A DNA stretch of 64,000 nucleotides from Epiperipatus broadwayi (taxonomy: Eukaryota; Onychophora; Udeonychophora; Euonychophora; Peripatidae). A model generated the notes under the pieces. It did no database searches. It was not told where the DNA came from and worked only from the letters and a program-made list of their open reading frames with translations. Below are positions 27,561-38,344 of the stretch, piece after piece. The first letter of the stretch is position 1; each line of letters opens with the position of its first letter. The stretch is taken from positions 248,001-312,000 of the forward strand of contig JAQFVV010000205.1 of the NCBI GenBank assembly GCA_028023455.1, given 5' to 3'. The position numbers were made by a program, and so were the translations under genes.

Positions 27561-27784
27561 TGAACATCTATGTTTTTAAAGATACTCAAGTAATGTTATG
27601 TGACATGCATTTATAATCATGCTACAAGTCGAAGTCGATTCCAGCACTCACATTTCTCTAGAAATAACTACCATTTATCCAATTTTCCAGGCTTTTCAAA
27701 GTCAAACTTTTTTGTGGTGAAGGAGACCATACATTTTATTGCTGTTTTTTTTTTTGCCCTCTCAACCAATTTTTAAAACAGTAG

Positions 27785-28092
27785 CAATTTTCTCCATACA
27801 GTAGTGCCATTTAGTGCAAACCATAGTAATCAATGTATGCTAGAACGTTTATGCATCAAAATCCATACCTAGTGCCTACTCATCCAATATCTTTAGATTA
27901 GTTTCTAGCTTGTAGATTCTGGAGGGCTCTCACATTCAAGGCTCTTCACTGATGAAGGCCATAAGTTAGATACTAGTCTGGTGAGATTGGATGAGTAGAC
28001 ACTAGATATGGATTTTGATGCACAAACCTTCTAGCATTCATTGATTACTATAGCTTGCACAGGGTGGACACTATGTATAGAGAGTTTCTACA
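27785..28092. mobile_element. Foldback family 2, copy with internal motif
   Basis: The left arm begins 'ctccatacagtagtgccatt' and the right arm ends 'gtatagagagttt'. Inside, minus-type and plus-type versions of the hammerhead-like segment flank the centre. The plus one, near 27940-27990, has CTGATGA but GATA in place of GAAA. Confidence 0.65.
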
Positions 28093-28189
28093 TTTTTAAT
28101 ATCTTGTGTAAACATAAGAAATGATGTGGTGTTTTAGTAATTCAACCAATTTTTCCAAGAAATTATATACTGCATGATATAATAATATA

Positions 28190-28315
28190 ATGGTTTACTA
28201 CTCAGCAGTTCTTAAAAAGTTTGAGCATCAGAAATGATGAAATAGAATCATTATCCATAGACCTCGAGGTCAAGAGTCTGCTGCTCTATCATTGTATTAA
28301 ACAACAGGGTACTGT
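28190..28315. repeat. SINE family A relic
   Basis: It contains 'ttactactcagcag', 'aagtttgagcatcagaaatg', 'atccatagacct' and 'ctgctgctctatcattgtat', collinear with the family A copies at 47170-47570. Confidence 0.5.
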
Positions 28316-28854
28316 CTATGTTATATCTCACTTTACCTTCAAATAATAGACTAGTCCAGATTCCATCTTATCTTGATTGGATTGAGCATTATAGTCATGG
28401 ACCAATGGATATACAAATAGTAAATATATGTCCGATGGAAAGAATGTGCCAATAGGTGATCATACTTACTGAATCTGATTGCTCTCACGAAGTATGGGGA
28501 TATGGCCATAAACATTCAAACCATTTGGAGGTAAGACAAAGTTGAATGGCAGTATACAGATTCACCACTATATGGCAGAGATGTGAGGCAAGTTCATGTT
28601 AGAACTGGAAGCTTTAGACATAAAAACTAGTCAGTCATAAAACAGTCAGAAGTATCACTGTATTTACTCATGAGGCAGGTTGTCACAGTACACCTGGAAA
28701 TGGTAGGTAAATTTATAAAGGTGCCTGGAGTCTCTTCTTTCTATGGTTGCACAACAACTGGGTGCTATATCTCGACACCAATATCAGATGAAGATACAAT
28801 AAATTTTATATATTATTTAAATACAAGTGTACTATATATATACTCAAGTTAGAT

Positions 28855-29200
28855 GTAGTGAGAAGGGAGTTGAACCCAGGCTTTCAAGTCCCTTTCAATC
28901 ATTCATTTTATCTTATACAACTAATACATATGATCATCACATACTTGTGAAAAAGAAAATTGATGTCCAATATATGTATTTTGTTCTAAGACATCACTCA
29001 TCAGTTGGTCTGAATTATCATTTCTCACACACATATATAATAAGTGCTTGGTTTATATTAAGATAGCAAATCTTCAAACTTGAATGGACAGGCTTCAATC
29101 ATCTCCACTCTCCAGCCATTCATATCATAGAAAATTTGATGGTGGCATGTTCAAAACCCTTGATTTGCCAATTTTGTTGTCATACCCATGCTGACTGTAA
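28855..29200 (-). repeat. Hammerhead repeat family 1, copy E
   Basis: On the minus strand it begins with 'gggtatgacaacaaaattgg' and proceeds through 'gatttgctatcttaatataa' to the ribozyme region (28962-29016). It then continues past 'cacaagtatgtgatgatc' to a box-B-like 'gggttcaactc'. It belongs to the subfamily shared with 41755, 48150 and 53205. Confidence 0.6.
28962..29016 (-). ncRNA. Decayed hammerhead ribozyme (copy E)
   Basis: CTGATGA is intact (minus strand, 29004-28998). CCAA/TTGG pairing of helix I and the short helix III (ATA/TAT) are kept. Helix II is disrupted and GAAA has become AAAA, so activity is unlikely. Confidence 0.45.
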
Positions 29201-29744
29201 GTCAATCTGACTCCTCAGATGTAGGATCTTAAGATGGTCAACATGGATCACAAATGTAGAAGTCTGTTTATGATAGTTTTGCATTTAGTCTTCTTTTTTA
29301 AGGCTTAAATTTAATTTAATTTATGGTCATAGTTATATTAATATTATAATATATAAAATGCAGATCGTTTTAAACACAACAGGATACATTGAATTGGTTG
29401 GAAAACATTTGAATTTCAGTTTTTTTATTATATAATTTTTAAAAATAACTTAATTATTTTGTACTGCATAAAAAAGGAATAGCGTTATAGAAAAAAAAAA
29501 CGCATTAGTTAGGTTAATTTAGTTTTTTAGAGATCGTTTGCGTTTCCCTAGTTATCTTGAAACACTAATTTATTATTTTCAACAGTTCTGTTTTTGTTTT
29601 TCAGATTACTTTACCTAAATAAAAAGAAAAAAAGTAGCTATTTCATGCAAAATGTAAAATGACTAAAGATGTAATAAAAAAATAAATTGAAGGTTACTTT
29701 TTATCAGAAGCAAAAAAATATCAACAAACGAGCCAAATTATCAA

Positions 29745-29835
29745 AAGCTCATTAATAACTCAAGCCCCTTGAATCGATCTTGAGACCTCCCAATCCAAGA
29801 CAAATGCTCTGCCAACTACCCAAACCATACAGGTA
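29745..29835 (-). repeat. tRNA-like SINE segment
   Basis: The minus strand reads 'tagttggcagagcatttg' (box-A-like) and then 'aagatcgattcaagg' (box-B-like). The spacing is about that of a tRNA, but the acceptor stem does not close, so a SINE head is more likely than a tRNA gene. Confidence 0.4.
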
Positions 29836-29850
29836 ATGAACATATAAATA

Positions 29851-30020
29851 CTTTAAACAGGACTTAACCTGTGTTCAATGCATTTTAAAATTCGTGCGCA
29901 TTTTGCCCACAGAGGGACCTTCCAAACCCCGATACAAGATAGCGACCTCTGTCGGCAAAATGTGCTTGATTATTACGAAATTTTAAAGCACACTGAACAC
30001 AAGTTAAAGCCTGTTTAAAG
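29851..30020. mobile_element. Palindromic MITE-like element
   Basis: The terminal inverted repeats start 'ctttaaacagg' and run about 70 bp each way, through 'gtgttca' and 'cattttgcc' to 'cagaggg' or 'cctctgtc'. The spacer between arms is about 25 bp. No target duplication is clear and there is no ORF. Confidence 0.65.
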
Positions 30021-30094
30021 CAATTACATAGGTTTTCTTTGTCCTCAGTAAATTAATTACTACTCTTCGGTAATGAATACAGTAAATAATATTT

Positions 30095-30190
30095 TATTGT
30101 TGAGGAGGCTATAAGAAATTTATGCACCGGAAATGAAGAGTTAGGCTGCTTGAGTTTACCACTTTACTACCACACTAAACCATCCAGTAA
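30095..30190. repeat. SINE family A relic
   Basis: It has 'ttgttgaggaggctataag', 'gcaccggaaatgaagagtt' and 'accactttactaccacacta', collinear with family A. Confidence 0.4.
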
Positions 30191-30234
30191 AAATTGACTT
30201 GAAAGTTCATAAGATGTTTGAATATCATAAATTG

Positions 30235-30470
30235 AAGGGGATCGACATTCTCTAGACTTTCCTCCAAAACATCTGACCATTTATAGTCAGATCCCTGACT
30301 TCACTAGAGCATTCAGATTCAGTGATCACCATTGCTTATTGGCCTGTACTAATCATTGGCTATGTGTTTAGCTGACACCAGCCTATTGGCCAGTAGCAAA
30401 CAATGCTTAATCTGATCAGATGAAGAAGGAATCTGAAGCAGTCCACTTCTGAGGGAAGAGAACTATAACA
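30235..30470 (-). mobile_element. Partial LTR (U3 part), related to the solo LTR
   Basis: The minus strand starts TGTTATAG, then 'tcagaagtggactgcttc', closely like the start of the solo LTR at 47112. It carries three CCAAT boxes ('ggccaatagg', 'agccaatga', 'ggccaataa') and a TATA-like 'gactataaatgg'. The R/U5 end is missing, so this is a truncated LTR. Confidence 0.5.
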
Positions 30471-30834
30471 CTAAGTGAAAAACTTTTTTGTTATGTTTCT
30501 ATTTTTTCTTCTCATAAAAGTCTAGGGTTCCTTATTTGCTCTTTTATCCTTCTCTCTTCCATTTCACATACAACTTCTCATTCCTCTTCCAACATTATAT
30601 ATTTTATCAAACTTGTACTGTTCAAGTTAACATAAACATGTAAAATAAAACGAATAAGAAAGACTTAAATGCACTGAGCCAGCCCTGGGCAGATTATTTC
30701 CAGAATCGTAATACTGAATAGAACTGACTTCTGTTTTCTCCTTCCAATCTCTATTTATTTCTTTTTATTTTCATTCATGACTAATCTGATATGGTAATAA
30801 TTCTATCCACATTAATAGTAAGTATGTTGCAGAT

Positions 30835-31890
30835 GTAATATGTGTGCTTATACGCATTAATAGAGAAAGTTTATTACTTCTATAAAAATTATATGGTTGA
30901 GCGTTTTCGAGAACTTATAACATTCTCATATTCATAGCAAGATAACATTGAAAAATAATGGAAAGTGTATAGTCTATACAGTAGTTGGAATTCAAATTTA
31001 TTTAAATTACAATATTAATTATTTACATTAGAGCTCCCATCTCTTGGAGAGGGGGAACGATGAATCTTTGCGATTGATAGCATTATTATTATTGTATATA
31101 TAGCATGCTTCCCTGATTTTCCTCTTCAAGTCATTTTCTATGTATTAAATAGTTACAGAAGAAGAAATAAATTGGTGTCCTATTACCTTTTGGTGTTTCA
31201 AAAAAAGACAGCTGTGTTTTGGTTTGTCTAAGGCTTTTTTGTACAGATAATGATGCTGTGTAAGACATGTAGATAAGGATGCTTGCTTGAGTTTTAACAT
31301 AATAGATTGATTGGATTGATTGGCATCCAATTTAGGGGCATTTAATTTTGTAAATAGTGCTAGCGGTAAGTTCAGGTTCAAGCCTATATTTGGAGTTGTT
31401 GAGTAATCTTTTGGTAGATGGGGATACAGAAAGCAAGGTGATAAGTTGTAGAGAATGTTTTATCTATACAAACAAGCTACACAAACTAGAACACAGTTCT
31501 ATCTTCCTGGAACAACAAAAGACAACAGGACATCAATTTATTCCTTCTTATGCAACTATTTAATACATAGAGAGAAATGACTCGAAGAGGAAAATCAGAG
31601 AAGCATGCTATATATATAATAACAAAAATGCTATCAATCGATCAGAAAGACCTGCCCTTCCCCATCTCCAAGAAATGTATGCTCTAATTTAAATATTTAA
31701 TATTGTAATTTAAATTAATTTGAATTCCATTAACTGTATATACATGCATGCTCACTCATCTCTCCATTATTTTCCAATGTTATCTTGCTATGAATATGAG
31801 AATGTTATAAGTTCTCAAAAGCGATCAGCCATATAATTTTTATAGGGCTAATAAACTTCTCTATTAATGAATATAAGCACACATATTACG
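30835..31890. mobile_element. Large foldback element (about 1.06 kb)
   Basis: Arms of about 370-400 bp (30835-31240 and about 31470-31890) are diverged reverse complements. Landmarks in both arms are 'gtaatatgtgtgcttata', 'ataacattctcatattcat', 'agcatgcttc' with 'ctgattttcctcttc', and 'ttggtgtcc'/'ttgatgtcct'. The middle, about 31245-31470, is not shared. The two small ORFs in the arms are inverse copies of one another and are not convincing genes. Confidence 0.7.
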
Positions 31891-31967
31891 TTTGTTACAT
31901 TTTATATATGAGAAACTATTAACTCTTTTATTATATAATGTTAATAATTTTTGTTAATAACACATTA

Positions 31968-32152
31968 GTCTAGATATTATCCAATAATGAATAATATTTC
32001 TGTACTGTAATTTTCATTACGCCACTCTCACACAAGATAGGAAATATTTTTTATCTGCTTTTAATACCTTGCAGAGGGATATACTCATAAATATATGATC
32101 AACGACAAGTGAAAAAAATTTATGATCACTAAGATGTGCATTAGATTCTTTT
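31968..32152 (-). repeat. Hammerhead repeat family 1, 3' half
   Basis: The minus strand carries the last part of the ribozyme ('atgcacatctta') and then the family tail: 'gagtatatccctctgcaagg', 'tattaaaagcagata' and 'ggataatatctagac'. The core CTGATGA is absent. Confidence 0.55.
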
Positions 32153-32439
32153 AGATTTATTTAGGATAAAATACATACTTGTAACTCTTGAAAGTTCTAG
32201 TTGAAGTGATTTATAATGACATCTACAATTTGCTCATATCCATGTTTTACAATTATCATTAAAATATTTCATCATTAAATGACAAGAAAGTATATATAAC
32301 TTTTATGAATGTGTCCAGGCACACAGTCAACAATTTGACTGCTTGAAAAATGCCTTAGACAATGTTGCTCATCACTAAAGTGCATTAAAATTATAGTTAA
32401 ATATTTTCAATGTTCCTTCTTTGTATGAACCAATGTTAG

Positions 32440-33640
32440 GATTGCCATTAATTTATGAACTTACAAACGAGTGCCTACAAATTCAGTCTAATTAAACATT
32501 CACATAATTTTATCCAATGACAGGCTTTATAACATTTTTTTTGACAACAAACTCCATGTATTTATTTCCCCCCTTTTTAATTTATTTATTAACTTGTTAA
32601 CTCTCATATTTTTTTGAGAATCATTGGATGTTTTTCTCAGAAAAATCATGGTAGTTCTATGGCTTTAGACCTGCTTTAACATTATTTTAACTTGCATTAG
32701 TGTAGGATTTTTGATATTGTAAATTAACTGCATTGCTTTTATTGATTTTTTATTCAAAAAAAAATCTGAAGAAGTCAGTATTTTATGAACAGTCAGCAAA
32801 TATTCTATTATTTAAGAAAAGATTTATTATAAGGACTTTCATTCATCTTTGAAGCTTCATGTGGAACTCATCACTAATGTCATCATTTATCAAAACTAAC
32901 ATGGTGTTGGAATTTTTTTAAACATTTCACTAATCATAAAGCAAATATCAAATTTTAAAGCAGCATTTGATAAATTTATTACAAATCCCCTTTCATTTGT
33001 CCTCATTAAAAAAAACTTAAAAAAATAATTTATTCATTTTCTGAAAGACTGTTTATTAATCTCATTTTAAAACTTAATTTAAGCACAAATTGATAGCAGT
33101 TGATCATTCACAGAATTATATCCAATGACAGTCTTTGTAACATCTTTTTTTGGCAATGAAAATCAATCCATGTATTCAATCTTATGAATGGTCTAAATAA
33201 TAAACAGTATAATTCTTCTGATTTAAAATCTTCATATTCTGTTCATTTTTTGGTCATTAACTTTTAATGACATATTTTTACACTAAGAAAAAAATATTTA
33301 AAATAAAAAAGAATGTAGTCATTTTCTGAAAAAGTGTTTATTAGTATCATTTCCAAACATAATTTAAATACAAATCGATATCAGTTGCCCATTCCACAGA
33401 ATTTTATCCAATGACAGATAGGCTTTGTAACATCTTTCATTTCACAGAATTTTATCAAATGACAGTCTTTGTAACATTTTTTTGGCTGTGGAACTTAGTC
33501 CATATATTCAATCCTATGATTGGCCTAAATAATAGTATGTTCTTCTGATTTGAAATGTTTTATTCAATCCATTTTTTATCATTATGTTTTAATAATATAT
33601 TTTCATTTTGCATAATCAAACTTTCATTTTCTGCATAAAA
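32440..33640. repeat. Diverged tandem repeat, unit about 290-330 bp
   Basis: Blocks at 33025-33260 and 33312-33620 are collinear ('cattttctgaaa', 'atccaatgacag', 'ctttgtaacat', 'aataat', 'ttcttctgattt'). A partial third copy is near 32490-32570. The second block has an internal duplication of about 49 bp ('cagaattttatc' with 'aatgacag'). No coding content. Confidence 0.6.
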
Positions 33641-33891
33641 ACAATGATGACCAGATATCAAAATGATTTCATGCCACATATTAAGTTCCTTCAAATCAGA
33701 GCAACCCATTTTCCAATAGATTAATTTCATTGCATTTTTAAATCTATTTGTAATATTTTTTTATTGGTTATGAGTTTAGCATATGAGAATTCTATAAAAT
33801 TTAAAGTGATGTTTTACTGTTATCATTACTATGATCCATGATCACTCTATATCATGCTTTACTACTATTTCCCAATGTAGATATTAGAAAT

Positions 33892-33902
33892 CCCCCCCCC
33901 CC
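33892..33902. repeat. Poly-C tract
   Basis: A C run directly before an A-rich stretch and the tRNA-like unit at 33939-34015. Confidence 0.8.
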
Positions 33903-33938
33903 AAAAGACAAAGAAAGGTTTTTTTTTCAAGTGTCATC

Positions 33939-34015
33939 GCATCGGCCGGGATGCGAACCCACAACCCGGGCAACTGCTTGTAAGGCAGTCGCACTGACCT
34001 CTCAACCACCAATGC
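33939..34015 (-). tRNA. tRNA-like pseudogene or SINE head (anticodon loop with TAC)
   Basis: A 77-nt cloverleaf can be drawn on the minus strand. The acceptor is GCATTGG with CCGATGC (7 pairs, one G-T). The anticodon stem is ACTGC/GCAGT with loop CTTACAA, and there is a T-loop-like TTCGCAT. The D stem is poor. Between the anticodon stem and T loop there are too many bases: either a 10-nt variable region, or CCGGG/CCCGG pair across a T loop enlarged by 7 bases. It is followed by 'gatgacacttg' and an A run, as in a retroposed copy. No functional tRNA is claimed and the isotype is left open. Confidence 0.45.
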
Positions 34016-34693
34016 AAGAATGGTTTTTCAAAATAAAAGATAAAATAAATGTTCAGATCTTTTTATAAAAAATTGTTAATAGACAGAAGAAGAATTTAGG
34101 TACAGATTTCAATATAAGATGAAAAGTATAATCAACAGGTGTGAAAAAATTATATCTAAAATTAGGTCACCTAGGTTTGTCAAACTTGCACTCCCATGTT
34201 ATGTGATTATAAAGATTAGTTTTTTGTGGTTTTGCACACTTTTGAACAATGGTAAAGTTGTGGAGCTAGGAGCTATAATTTCCTAAAATTGATTATGAAG
34301 ATTCAGTGTTCAATTAATGATTCTCCATTTAAGAACATTCCACACAATTGCAAAGGCAAGTGATCACATGATTTATTTTATGTACATACAATTTAAACTT
34401 TGTATATAACCTGGAAATACTGATGCACATATACATTAATGTGTTATACAGAGCAACTCTACTGTGAAATATTAAAAAACCATTCACGCTTTTGGCTGAT
34501 AAATATTGAGTTATGTATTCTTCAGGACAAATATCCAGCCTAAGGAAAGACTATATTTTTTTAACTGGCTACTTTAACAAAAAAATTTTAAGATTTAATG
34601 TAAATTAAACAAAAGATTTTAATATATAAATAAATGTAAAAAAATTATAATTAAAAAATTGGAAAAAAATGTTTGGAACAACCTAGCCTGTTT

Positions 34694-34740
34694 GATACAC
34701 TTCAGAAATCTACCTTGCCAGATACATTTCTGAAGTGTAC
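34694..34740. repeat. Perfect 14-bp hairpin
   Basis: 'tacacttcagaaat' and its exact inverse flank a 16-bp loop. It could be the remains of a foldback. No family match is seen. Confidence 0.7.
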
Positions 34741-35119
34741 ACAATAAATTAAAGTATTAATAAAGCTAAATTAAAATTTTTAAATATATGATAAGTAAGT
34801 TTTTTCTGTAAGTAAAATGTATACTTTCTTGTGAATTTGAGAGAATAACAAACAACAGACAAAGTATGAATTTTATATAATAGGATTATTTACTGAAACA
34901 CTAGAGGGCACTCCAGTAAAGCATTATAGACAACTATACATTCACATAAACTTTATATGTATAGTGAAATTAAGATTAATTTGTCTTTACAATTTAGACA
35001 CCATATTTGTCAATAAAAAAGTGAAATTTAATTCTCAACTAAATTTTCTTTTCTTTTGTTATGAGAGAGACTCATCATGTGAACCATTTCATATGCTTAT
35101 ACATGCTGTTAATAAGAGT

Positions 35120-35765
35120 TCCAAACTCTCCATATAGTAATGCCACTTAGTACAAATCTTAGTAATCTATGAATGCAAGAAGGTTTGTGCATAAAATCCT
35201 TACCTAGTATCTAGTCATCCAATATCTCCAGACTAGTTTCTAGCTTGTGGTTTTCATCAGTGAGGAGCCTTGGACCTGAAAGCATTGCACTATGGTATGG
35301 AGATTTTGTTATAGTATTAACAGCTTGTGCAAGCATAGAAAATGACAATCATGTGATGGTTTAGTATTTTATACCATTCCTCCCCATAGGAAGATAGCAA
35401 ATGTAGTTTATAAGAAACTAAAGGCACCAAAATGTATAGATACTAAAATGGATTTAGATCTGTATGACTACCCAAGTGAATTCATCTTGATTGAAAACAT
35501 TGTTATGTTTTTATCTTGGGCTCATAACTTAGTTAACTAAATAGATAAAAGACAGTTGCTGGAGGCTTGAATTAGATCCCAAGATCTAGGTGCATTGCTC
35601 TCAGATCAAAGGTTCTCACTGATGAAAGTCACAAGCTAGAAACTAATCTGAGGATATTGGATGAATAGGCACTAGATGTATACTTTATGCACAAACCTTC
35701 TTGCATCCATTGATTACTGAGGATGGCAGTAATGGTGACTGCATGAGAGAGATTTTGAGCATGGC
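35120..35765. mobile_element. Foldback family 2, long copy
   Basis: The left arm (35122-35308) begins 'aactctccatatagtaatg'. The right arm (35575-35765) ends 'agagattttgag' after 'catccattgattactg'. The middle contains 'ggatttagatctgtatgac' and 'ttgggctcataac', which also occur in the copies at 36960 and 43305. Each arm carries a hammerhead-like motif facing outward (minus strand about 35224-35268, plus strand 35613-35654). Confidence 0.7.
35613..35654 (+). ncRNA. Hammerhead-like motif, family 2 (best copy)
   Basis: TTCTCA pairs fully with TGAGGA (six pairs, one U-G) as helix I. CTGATGA is intact at 35619-35625 and GAAA at 35639-35642. Helix II is weak, with few pairs between AAGTC and GCTA. 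Helix III is only A-U closing a 4-base loop, and C at 35648 sits at the cleavage position. The parts are in hammerhead order, but the poor helix II makes activity doubtful. It may be a decayed descendant. Confidence 0.4.
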
Positions 35766-36069
35766 TATTGTTTTTAGATAGTCAGCATTATATGTAATGG
35801 GAAAAAAATTTAGTAAAGTCTAGTATATTGTTAATTCTAATAACATTTCAAACTAGGGATTTGATAGTGTGTGATCATGCTTTGGGATTTTTGTCAAATA
35901 ATTTCTTTTTTCATTTTGACAGTTGATTGCTGGGATATACTGCACTGAAAGGGTATTTGGTTATTGATGTTTAAAATAGACTTACTCTGTTTAACACACT
36001 GATGTATATGCATTTTTTTATACAATAGGTATACTTAATCTACTCCATCACATTTTCTTGTAATATGTA

Positions 36070-36345
36070 AATAAAACATCTGGAGAAAATAAGTGCAAAA
36101 TGCATTTCAGCTGAACAACACTCTACGATTGGCCCAGGTCATAATCTCACAAATATTTTTATTATTTATTTAGTATTTACTAAAATCAAATTATTACAAT
36201 TCAATTTGTAAGTGTCAAATCTTCTGCATGATTTTGACACCAACCACTTTAGACAAATGCATTAATTATCATTATTAGCTATTTATTAGAATAGAAATTA
36301 TTAATTATTTCTAGCCTAGTATCCCTAGCTGAATTCAAGATTAAT
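36070..36345 (-). repeat. Hammerhead repeat family 1, copy J
   Basis: On the minus strand, the head ('ggctagaaataatt', 'tggttggtgtcaaaatcatg', 'tttgacacttacaaattg') leads into a decayed ribozyme region at about 36091-36140. There CTGATGA is lost but 'cctgggccaa' and GAAATGCA remain. Confidence 0.5.
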
Positions 36346-36489
36346 ATACCCATTTTTTTTTACTTAAACATAAACACATAGTATCAATGACCAAACTTTA
36401 TCCTTCGTTTCCATATTCATTAACATTTTAGATATATTACATTTCCTCCACACATTCTTGAAACTTATGAATAAAGATATTTAAAAAAA

Positions 36490-36710
36490 GATAATTAAAC
36501 CCCAAGATGTATTTCTTGCTCCAATGATCCTTCGGTTGACTCAGGAAATAGTATCCTATACATATCTTCATCATTTGTTCAGTATTTATCAATATCAACT
36601 ACAAATAGATTTACGGTGTCAAATTTTATGTTCTCACATGTCTGATACTATCCACCTTAGGTAAATACTCCGGATAGAAATTATCTTATCATTCTTAACC
36701 AAGATGTAAA
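36490..36710 (-). repeat. Hammerhead repeat family 1, copy K
   Basis: The minus strand shows 'aaggtggatagtatcagac', 'tttgacaccgtaaatc', 'aatactgaac' and then a mutated ribozyme (36502-36546), with 'caaccgaagg' where CCAACTGATGA is expected. GAAATACATCTTGG is kept. Confidence 0.45.
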
Positions 36711-36819
36711 CACATAGAATAATTAAATTAAAAAAGAGAGATAATGATGGATTAATTATTCCATATATTTATGCTTAAGCAAAAATCAGATATACTAATA
36801 GGAAAAATTGATATACAGT

Positions 36820-36945
36820 GCTAGCAACAATATGGTAATCTCTAGCCTAAAAAATAATTAATAATAATCAATAATTGGTATACTAAAAAAGATAATGTCA
36901 ATTTTATATATGCAGAAAGTTTCGGTGGTTGTAAATCAAATTTTC
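36820..36945 (+). repeat. Diverged head of hammerhead repeat family 1
   Basis: It has 'aatatggtaatctctagcct', 'aaagataatgtcaa' and 'tggttgtaaatca' in family order. No ribozyme follows; the foldback at 36960 begins instead. Confidence 0.35.
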
Positions 36946-36959
36946 TTTTTTCTTTTCAC

Positions 36960-37795
36960 CACAATTACGCCACCTAGTATAATTATTAGTAAATAGTAAA
37001 TGCCAGATAGCAGTGTTAATAAATCTTTATTCACTGCTGTCCTATCCAGTTTCTCCAGACTAGTTTTTAGATTATAGCTTTTGTCAGTGAGGGGCTTTGG
37101 ACTGTGAAGCAGTGCCCTAGTACCTTTAGAATCTAATGCAATTTTCATATAAAGCCATTTTTTATTTCTCTGTTTTACTGTGAAGCTACTAACCCAAACT
37201 AAAAAACATATAAATGTTTTTAATCCAACCCAATATACTTGTATAGTTCTTTAAATCTGAATCCAGTTCACTTTCTATATATTATCATGTCCTTGATATT
37301 TTTAACAACTAGTGCTTTCTCTATTTACTATCCACAATTATTATAACATCAAATAAACATTATTATAACTCAAGCCTTACATAATGCTGTTGTGTAGTCT
37401 TGTCCAGGGAATAGAGGTTCCTTATAGTTGTTGAAAAAACTAAAGACACTATAATAAGCTGTCTTGTATTGAAAACATTAATTTGTCTTTCAATTTGAGC
37501 TAATAACTTAATAGAACAGCAAAACAAAACACGATTGTTAGAGAAAACATGCATTAAATTCAAAACATTCAAAGACACTGCTCCAAAATCCAAACCTCCT
37601 CACTGATGAAAGTCATAAGCTATCTTAGGATGTCAAATGGGACAACAATGAATAGAGATTTATTAAGCACATTTATCTTGCATATGTTGATTCTAAAGCT
37701 AACACTAGATGGCATAAATGTCGTGAGAGAAAAAGAATTTGCTGCTAAAACATATTATGAATGTCAAAGTCACGTAATGTTTATTTGGTTTTAAA
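36960..37795. mobile_element. Foldback family 2, long copy
   Basis: The left arm has 'cacctagtataattattag', 'aataaatctttattcactgc' and 'tccagactagttttta'. The right arm mirrors it with 'tagagatttattaagcac' and 'taacactagatggcat'. A hammerhead-like motif appears on the minus strand in the left arm (about 37048-37095). In the right arm it is truncated after CTGATGA (37602-37608). Confidence 0.6.
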
Positions 37796-38254
37796 TCAAA
37801 TTATAATATATATATATAATGTTAATTTAAATCTTTATATATTTTATAAAATGTTCAGTGGAATTATTTTCAGAATAAACAGCTGTGTTTGATTCAATCT
37901 TTGCTGGAAAAGGTTGATTGACGTTTTAATCAGAAGAGTAGAAAATTAGAATTAACTCGAACACAGCTTTCTAAATTATAACAAAGTAGAACAAATGGAC
38001 TCATTAGACAATCAGATTTACTGTTTAGCAATTAAATGTCTGCAAAATAATATTAGAAAATAGATTAACCTAGGAAATGATGTAGTGCGATGGAGATGAA
38101 ACTTAAAACACAGTTAAAAACTGTAATAGTATATATTAAAGTCTTGTTCTTATGAGTACATCTTTCACTTTAGTTCAGTCATATTACTTTTACCCATCAG
38201 CCCAGAAGTCAAATCAATTTCTGTCAATCTAGATGCACTTTGAAACAATGACTA

Positions 38255-38277
38255 AGATATATATATATATATATATA
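38255..38277. repeat. (AT)n microsatellite
   Basis: A pure AT dinucleotide run. Confidence 0.85.
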
Positions 38278-38344
38278 GCTTATGTTGTAATTTAACTTCA
38301 TATATACAGCTTAGACATATTTCAAATATATTTCAAACTTTCTG

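Noticed and set aside
31145-31563. Two small frames of 78 and 68 codons
   Set aside because: They are opposite arms of one foldback element and lack any recognised protein feature.
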